From NCBI GenBank assembly GCA_026874595.1, contig CM049315.1, positions 61,379,389-61,443,388 on the forward strand: DNA of 64,000 nucleotides. Direction: 5' to 3'. The notes under the pieces are model-generated. The model was not told the DNA's origin and searched no databases. It saw only the letters and a list, made by a program, of their open reading frames with translations. This stretch comes from Sipunculus nudus (taxonomy: Eukaryota > Annelida > Sipuncula > Golfingiida > Sipunculidae). This document shows positions 56,619 through 64,000 of this stretch, piece after piece (positions within the stretch are counted from its first letter, which is position 1; every line of letters begins with the position of its first letter). The position numbers were made by a program, and so were the translations under genes.

Positions 56619-57239
56619 CTAATAAATCATTATTTTTACAGATTTTATTGATATTCCACAAAGCCCTATTTGTAGGATGCATGCATATTTAAACTTGTTT
56701 GAACACACTGCATAGCTGTAAAATTGTCTCCTACTAAACATATGAAATACTTTTAGTTTGTGCATTATATTCTGATTATTATTAGTTATTTTGTAAGGTA
56801 TTCAATTCTAGTTGTTACGTGAGTTAACAGTGGGGCCTTTATCTATATAAAAGGCATTATTTAAACAACAGAAAAATACATGCATCAATAAGTGTAGTGT
56901 TGTAATGTTATTGTAATTAGTAATTGTTAAAGGGTACCTGTAGTGAATTTCAATAATTAGCTATTTAAAAAATCACATATGATACTAGTGATTCCTTAAG
57001 GTTACGTTGCTAATGAGTCCTTGTCAAGAAGGCGCGAGTTTCAAGTCACTGCACCGTCCGTCAGGCATGGTCAGCGACATGTTGCCTCCTTCATGGGCTG
57101 TTCCAGCAAGGGAAGTGATGCACGGTCGTTGATTTTTGCGATTGGCTGGGCTGCAGTGGACTGGTCACTGATGCCATGCTGCAAACACCAGTCTAAGATA
57201 ACGCATTATCGGCCAGCACTGAGTCGCGTCCCTCGGACA
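56444..57239. other. Non-coding, with (TA)n tract
   Basis: Contains a TA microsatellite at about 56,554-56,616. The remainder is AT-rich without recognised features. Confidence 0.5.
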
Positions 57240-57334
57240 ATGGCAGAGTGCAAAGCATTCGGTTGTACGAACAACAAACGGAATAACCCCGGCAAACATT
57301 TCTTTTGTGTGCTGAAACCAACAGCACACATGTA
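57240..57334 (+). pseudogene. THAP zinc-finger N-terminal fragment
   Basis: ATG at 57,240 begins MAECKAFGCTNNKRNNPGKH followed by FFCVLKPT. This is the first quarter of a THAP domain (C-x4-C, then the basic-aromatic strand). The rest of the finger, including the second Cys/His pair, is absent and a stop follows within a few codons. It may be an isolated first exon or a transposase remnant. It differs in sequence from the THAP gene at 33,868-35,364. Confidence 0.65.
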
Positions 57335-57893
57335 AAAGAACTGAAATGGATTAACTATTATATGTCAATGAATCTGTCAAAGGTGACTGAATCTGTTTTC
57401 ATGTAAAGCTTCCGATAATGAATTCCATAATATAGGGCTTTTGTAGAAAAATTATATTTGCAGCAATTCAGTTCAAACTCGTGCCAGTTGGAGTTAAAAA
57501 GTAATAAAGATAGTCTGACCTGAGGTAATTAAAGTACATTAACACAAAAAATGGAAGTAAAAAATCTTATTCACTGTTATTTGCATGCCATTTTCAGGTT
57601 TATATTATTATTGAAAATGCTGCCTCAAAACATTATGCCTGGCAATCCAGCTCCGGTAATAGTATCTGGGTATTTAGAGGTGGCTTTAATAACTCAGAAT
57701 CAAGAAACCAGAAGCTCTTCTATAGTCTCCTGGTGTATTCCAGGGCAAATATATTATTCCAGAGGCATAGCAATCTTCTAGTGAAAGTGTAAATAGCTCG
57801 CATCGATTTTTTAACAGTTTTGCCCATCCACCATGATGTAACAGAACAATCATAGGGTTTGGAGACTTCAATTTTGCACACAAACATAATAGA
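57335..57893. other. Non-coding stretch, no gene seen
   Basis: No motif, exon or terminus was recognised before the B element at 57,894. Confidence 0.45.
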
Positions 57894-58039
57894 AACAAGG
57901 CCTACAGGCCTAATGCGAAACTGTGCAATGAGATTACACCAGGTATAATGCTTCAATGCTGGACCATTTCTTTTCAAGAACATGTGTAACATGTACATGA
58001 ACAATGCAAGTACTAAACACTTAGAACAAGAAACAATTA

Positions 58040-59685
58040 AACTAGACGACCACAGGTCTAACGCTTGCCAGAAATCGGAATTGAAACACAGACGGACAGA
58101 CAGAACATATTGTTGGTTTTCTATTAATGGAATGACTCTCAGGGCCATTGCTGAGAATATGTGGCCTGTAGAATGACATATGAGACAAAAGAACAGGCAA
58201 GCAGACAAAGCTGACAACAAAAGACGAACAGACAGGCATACTGACTTTGTGAGACAAGATTGACACCAAATGACTTAACCTAGTTATGGAGAAGATTCAA
58301 AGGAAGAAAATGAGTTATAAGTTATGTAATTTAGATTTATAGTTTTGGAGGTATGGCGAATTAATGATATACTTGGGAGGTTCGACTGTAGCGCCCTCTA
58401 GTGGACATATTCCGAAGACGACAAATTTGTTTCGTATTATTAGTGTATGATATGAGATGTCCCAGTTTCAAAAGGATTCCATCAAAGCTGTGGCCTGTAG
58501 AATGCTATATGTAAGGCGTAAGAACCAGCAAGCAGGCGACTTTGAGGATAACAGACAAACAGATGGACACATTGACAAAGTGACAGATGATTGAAACCAG
58601 ATGCCTTAATCAGGTTATGGAGAAGACTCAAAGGAAGAAAACAAGCTATAGTTTATGTAACCGAGGCTTTGGGTGTAGAGATATGGCCAATACAATGGTA
58701 TGTGTGTGAGGGTCGTGTGCAGCGCCCACTAGTGGCCATATCCGGAAAATGAAAAATTTATTTCTATATATTAGTGTAAGACTTAAGATGTAATAGTTTC
58801 AAAAGGATTCTTTCAAAACTGTGGCCTGTAGAATGCTATATGTGAGATGCAAGAGCAAGCAGGCGAATTTGAGGACAATTAAAAACAGATAGACACACTG
58901 ACAAAGTGACACAAAATTGTGACCATGTGACTACACCAGGTTATGGAGAAGACTCAGAGGAAGAAAATAAGCTATAGTTTATGTAATTGAGGCTTATAAT
59001 TTTGGAGATATGGCCAAAATATGATATGTTGGGGAGGTTCGCATCCAGCGCCCCCTAGCGGCCCTATCCAAAAAATGAAAAAACAAATTCGAGATACTAG
59101 GGTAAGACTTGAAATATATCAGTTTTAAAAAAAAATTCCTGCAAAACTGTGGCCTCCAGGGCAAGATTAATGAAATCTCCAATTATCTCGTTTGATGAGA
59201 TATCTTACGAGATATTGCCAGACTTTTAATAAAATCTTGTAGTACTAAACAAATGCTACCTAATGCAAAAAACTAGACCTCTCTAGCATTAAAACTGACA
59301 AATTAGTCCATTGAGTTTCAAATATGATAATTTTTCCCCAAAAATGTGTTACCATGGAAACAGCAAATTTGAGTCAGGTACCCACCAGAAGAAAGGCCAT
59401 CGGACGATGATTAAAATGAGCTATAGTTCAAGTGGATACGACTAATAGTTACAAAGATATGAAGAAAAACCCGTTTTTTTATGACTTTTACCTTAATCGT
59501 TGACCTATATTGACCAAAAACAATAGGGCACCTAGAAATTTTGTTTTTCTTCATCCCTGTAAGTTTCAAGGTTATTGTGGCAAAATTGTAGCCAGGAGAG
59601 TGATGACAAACAAACAGACAGACAGACAAACAGACATGTGCAACTGACCTGTATGCTTGCCGAAATCTTTGACTCCGGCAAGCAA
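58040..59685 (-). mobile_element. G-family element nested in B
   Basis: The low end is AACTAGACGACCACAGGTCT (hairpin GACC-aca-GGTC) with GCTTGCC; the high end is CCGGCAAGCA. It lies between 'aaacaatta' and 'acaaacatcactgctg' of B (intact at 16,497-16,520). The interior has three similar blocks with CGCCC(A/C)CTAG-type motifs and one diverged 148 bp unit. It is related to 2,137-4,939. Confidence 0.75.
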
Positions 59686-59730
59686 CAAACATCACTGCTG
59701 AAATTCTAGCATGGGTGCACACAACACAAA

Positions 59731-60576
59731 AACTAGAATACGGGTAGTCAACAAGTGACTACTTGTATCCGCCAAAATCAGAGTGGGATGGGTGAAGTGA
59801 GGCATGGATTGAGTGGTAAGGGGAAATAGTGAGATGTGTTGCATAATAGCCTCAATGTCTGCAGCTGATATGTGTATGTAGGTTGCGCCACCTACCACAA
59901 AATCCAGAAAGCTGTCCAAGATGTATAAACATGCAAAATTTTAGGCAGACAAGTCAAACCACTACTGAGATGTGAGTGATTTTAGCCCACGGCAGACAAA
60001 CAGACTGACTCTGTGCAAAAATGGTTGGCAGGTGGCGCCATCACTTTTGTGTATGATTAAGAGCTATGTGAGATCTATACACATGCAAAATTTCAGGGGG
60101 ATATGTCAAACCAGTCCTGAAAAATAAGCCTGAATGTTTGCAGCATATACATAAATGTAGGTGGCACCACCTGCCACAAAATCGGAAAAGCTATCCAAGA
60201 TGTATAAACATGCAAAATTTTTAGCAGATAAGTCAAACCACTACTGAGATATGAGTGATTTTAGCCCACGACAGACAAACATACGGACGCTGTGCAAAAA
60301 TGGTGGCAGGTGCACCACCAATTTTGGGTATGATTAAGAGCTATGTGATATCTATACATATACAAAATTTTGGCCCAACTGGTCAAATGGTTCCAGAGAT
60401 ATGAGCTTGGATGTCTGCAGCTTAAACGTGATGTAGGTGGCGCCACCTTTCATAAAATCAAGAAAGCTGTCCAAGATGTATACACATGCAAAATTTCAGG
60501 TCGATAAGTCCAACCAATGCAGAGATATGAGTGTTTTTATCCAAAGGCAGATGAACAGATGGACGCTGTGCAAAAA
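59731..60576 (-). mobile_element. F-family element with 277 bp tandem array
   Basis: The low end is AACTAGAATACGGGTAGTC (stem GTAGTC/GACTAC). The units, spaced at about 59,993, 60,272 and 60,548 (279 and 276 bp), match the array at 47,810-48,960. The right boundary is set where B sequence resumes ('tccatgaaaatgcagttag'). Confidence 0.65.
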
Positions 60577-60692
60577 TCCATGAAAATGCAGTTAGAAAAA
60601 AAATAAATGATGACTGATGACTATGACGCACGACCGACAACGGAAGACAGAAGACGCCACACCACTGCATAAGCTCACAGATTCACTAAAAA

Positions 60693-61109
60693 TGCAAACC
60701 AAGTTTTTTTTCAAACAGCTGAAATATGTAGTTCCAATAATCTGGGAATTCTGCTTCTAGACATTGTGTCTAGACATCTAGATGTTATGTCAAGATGTCT
60801 AGACACATTGTCTAGACACCCGCCAGAGCCAGGTCAGTTGCCATGGTGGACCCCACCTGGTTGTACTGAGTGACCTCTTGACTTGGCTGCTGAAACTCAG
60901 CATGTTGTCAAATCTGTTTCAAACACAGAAAGCCTTTTTCAATTGGCTACAATGCTTTTTTAAAGCTGTATTTACCCAATCTGTTCTTATAAAACTGGTA
61001 GAACCTTACCATACAATAATTCTTGTAAAGTTTAAACCAATCAGCTTAACAGTTTCATCATAAATCAGTGTATAAGCTAGAAGAGTTTAAAATTACATTT
61101 TTACTGGTA
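60693..61109 (-). mobile_element. Variant B sequence flanked by B and A insertions
   Basis: Collinear with 49,897-50,310, including the 'tctagacatctagatgttatg' region and 'gtttaaaccaatcagcttaacag'. Its continuation would lie beyond the A copy, outside the window. Confidence 0.65.
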
Positions 61110-62468
61110 AACAAGGGACCTATGGGTCACGGTGCTCAGCTGATCATGATTGGACTATAAATGTATCACCATTGTTATACTATATTGAGTAGAAAAAGCT
61201 TATGAATATCATGGTCATGTTGGGCTTTTATAAAGGAATATAATGTAATATGTGAGTAAATGATATATGAAATAATCTGACTGATGGATTAATATGGAGT
61301 AAAATATAGTGGTTTATTTTTTATTTATTTGGGAGGGGTCGAAAAAAAAACAATTTATTTGAGCAAATATGAATGCAATGACAGTATACTAAGCAGTGGT
61401 ATAATGATGATAAGGCTATTTGTTGAAGGATCTATGGTGTATGGAAAACTGCAAGATTTCAATTTGACAGATACAAGGTTATGATTAACTATGCTGATGA
61501 GGGGATTTATGAATTTGTGACTGTATGACATGATATCTTGACAAGATCGGTCTTGACAAGGTACATTATTTTGATGACCCTCATGTCTACATATTACACA
61601 ATACTGACAATTTCTGGCATGTACATAGGTACCTATGGACAAATGGTCAACATTACTGAACCACCTAGAAGGTTAAAATATTAAAAATATGATGAAATGT
61701 AGATAAAGTTTGAGAGGAAGAGGTAATTTGGGCCATGGTTGGTTTATATGATTGAAGAAAATGTTGCAAATAATATTTGAGATCTGACCATGCCTTTCCA
61801 TTGGTTACATTTTTTATAAGCTGTTGACAGTTCAACAGTTTACACATTTGTCTGATGAGATCCAATTTATTTGGTAAACCTTTTTTATCAATTTTATGAT
61901 ATGTATACAGTTGCCATAATGTCCCCACTCCACAGTTGCAATGACTTAATGGGGAGGGGGGTGTTGTGTTATAATCAGAGTTACAACGCCTCTGTCTCTC
62001 TGCAGATATTTTCTTTAATTATTAAATTTTATGCTATAGCCATAGAACTATTGTTCACAGTGCCAAGGAGCAAAGCCTCAGTGGGATGAAGAAGGGGATG
62101 GTGAGAGTTACAACACCCTTGCATATACATACAGGATATGAAATTTAATTCAACAGTGCTTATAAAAAAAAGTTTATTCATGAACATTAAATATTTAAAA
62201 CAGACAGAAAGATTGAGAAACAAAGCAAATCATTTTCCTCCCCATTCTACTGAGCCAATAAAAAATTAACAATATTTGCATTTATTCCTTTTTTTCATTA
62301 CATAATTTTTATCCAGGTTTACGAATGTTACTATAAATTTACAGTATAACATACATGTGATTGTGAATATTTCACATTTCTAAATTGCATCAACATTTAT
62401 AGCTAATGTATCTAGTTTATAGTACCTGTCAACAGAATGGGATGGAGGGAGGAAGGGAGGCAATAAGG

Positions 62469-62522
<54 letters not shown>

Positions 62523-62538
62523 CAGAGGAGAGAGAGAA

Positions 62539-62573
<35 letters not shown>

Positions 62574-64000
62574 AAGAGAGAGCTGGACTGCCAAAGAGAG
62601 AGAAAGAGAAAGAGAGAGAGAAAGAGAGGCTCTCTGGTAATTACTGCCTGACCCAGCCTGACCCAGACACTCACAGTGGCAGTAGGTCAGACCTGAAGGT
62701 GTTATGTAACTGCCCAGTACACTGCATTTATACTGACCTGATGTAAACAATGAAGACTTGGTACCTGGAAACTTGAATAAAATCTACAGTTTTTGATCAA
62801 TTAGTTTCAAATTTCAGATTTTAACAGATGAAATGCTATTGTGTACATGCTGTGAAAATTAAATCCACAGCACTAACAGGAAAAATTTAAATATTTCTAT
62901 TTCTTTAAATGGTATCAGGAAAAAAGAAAAGTATTTTCAACCATGAAACTAATACATGTGTTAAAATTAATCCAAGGATCAAAACACCCAATATATTAAA
63001 CCAGGAGCAAACTGGAGTTGGGAATCTTTAATTTCATGAACTGAAATAAAGGATCAGCAATATGAATTTTGATTATTTAGCCAGTATCATGTAACAACTG
63101 ATACAACCATGAGTTATAAGTCAAACAAATTAAAATCTTTAATGAGCACTCTGATGAACATCCAGACTTTCATAGCAATACATCACTTTGTGGACACAAT
63201 TAAATGTGCACTTTAATCATTGTAACCCTGGTGGTACAATACAAAATCTAAAATGTAGCATAGCCAAAAATAAAATAAAATACAGAAAATTATAACATTC
63301 ATCTAGTTTATGCACCAGCTGGGGGGGGGGGGGGGTGGGAGTGCAGGGCAGAGGGGAAGCCTGCTAGTAGTGGCCAAGCTAAGCCAAGGCAAGCTGCCTG
63401 GGGTGGGTTACATAATGCAAGTGAAGACTGTATTACTTGGTGGGCCAGATGTAAACATCACTTGACATGGTGTATGAAAACTTGAATAAAAGCTACTCTT
63501 TTCAAACAATTCCTTTGAAATTTCAGATTTTAAAAGATTAAATCCTTATGTATATATGCTGTGAAAATTAACTCAACAGTGCCTACAGGGAAAAAACGTG
63601 CCATTGCCAAAGTTGGACAAAATTTAAGGTACTGATTTTTTATTTATGCCAATAATTTGAAAAATTTGCAAAATTCAGATCTAATTTTGGGTAAACAATT
63701 GAATCTTGATTAAATAAAGTTATATTCCTGAAAATAAGTCTCCAGCCTCAGCAATTCTCATGTTAAGTGAGCAAATATATTTCCTGATTTTTAAGAAACT
63801 GCATTATATTTGGGCCCATAACTTCAAAATAACACCCAATACTAACCTAATTTTTGGTATGTGCACAGAAAATGTATGGAAAAATATGAATACTAAATAT
63901 GATCAAAAACAGATCAGTGGTTTTGATATTAGGCAGCTTTGAAGTGTAACAATGGCTTTTTTATGGAAAACGGAGGTTTTTCCTTAATATCTCGAAGGAA
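61110..64000 (-). mobile_element. A-family element, long form, running off the window
   Basis: The low end is AACAAGGGACCTATGGGTC with GCTCAGCTGA. The interior follows 18,386-21,400 block by block: 'gactataaatgt', 'catagcaatacatcactttg' at 63,172, a poly-G run at 63,318-63,334, and 'atctcgaaggaa' at the very end. An additional segment (61,670-62,750) with a GA microsatellite is absent from the 18,386 copy. Confidence 0.78.
62471..62637. repeat. (GA)n microsatellite, imperfect
   Basis: A pure GA run to about 62,518, then GAAA-interrupted GA to 62,637. It generates Arg-Glu and Ser-Leu frames that are not genes. Confidence 0.97.

Larger units (their letters stand above)
57894..60692 (-). mobile_element. 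B-family element carrying G and F insertions
   Basis: The low end is AACAAGGCCTACAGGCCT with GCGAAACTGTG; the high end is CACAGATTCAC then TAAAAA, so both copies of the terminal motif have drifted. Removing G (58,040-59,685) and F (59,731-60,576) leaves only about 300 bp of B. It is itself inserted in a second B-like sequence, which begins with 'tgcaaaccaag' at 60,693. Confidence 0.72.

Noticed and set aside
62406-62750. Arg-Glu and Ser-Leu rich frames on both strands
   Set aside because: Direct products of the GA microsatellite.

Overview
This is a eukaryotic, AT-rich, intron-dominated window, most likely from a marine invertebrate and plausibly a mollusc. Three signs support that. Real coding signal occurs only as short exons with consensus splice sites. 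The remainder is layered transposable elements. The element mix (a DIRS retrotransposon, rolling-circle elements with ACGG-type microsatellites, THAP/SAP/SWIM transposon genes) is typical of aquatic invertebrates. The species call is inference. No bacterial gene, CRISPR array, rRNA or convincing tRNA is present.

Host gene: three short minus-strand exons (51,061-51,152; 15,569-15,691; 11,106-11,198) have good acceptors, good donors and mutually compatible phases. They fit one host gene transcribed right to left across at least 40 kb, whose introns have been filled by transposons. I do not recognise the protein. Exon 15,569-15,691 survives in an island of about 180 bp between two elements.

Transposon landscape: most of the window is made of at least seven families (here A, B, D, E, F, G, H) of non-autonomous elements with one shared end architecture. 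One end starts AACAAG or AACTAG, followed by a compact hairpin and then a 10-13 bp motif. The other end carries the exact reverse complement of that motif, followed in most families by TAAAAA. Read on the minus strand this matches Helentron-type rolling-circle elements: 5' terminal repeat, 3' subterminal repeat, 3' hairpin, CTAG/CTTG end, no target duplication, insertion at TT. They are nested inside each other, and intact copies elsewhere in the window serve as empty-site controls. B at 16,369-26,965 holds four later insertions and itself sits in an A copy. Several families carry internal tandem arrays (about 148, 180, 277 and 289 bp periods).

27,057-32,293 is a structurally complete but mutated DIRS-type tyrosine-recombinase retrotransposon on the minus strand: decayed gag, RT, RNase H and recombinase, inverted terminal repeats, and an internal complementary region matching both outer ends. 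28 bp further on, 32,322-35,522 is a DNA transposon with imperfect inverted termini and two convergent decayed genes, SAP-SWIM on plus and THAP-HTH on minus. It looks like an internally deleted ISL2EU-type element. Further right are a hAT transposase tail, a THAP fragment, a 255 bp MITE and microsatellites. The long frames inside the Helentron-like elements are chance frames.
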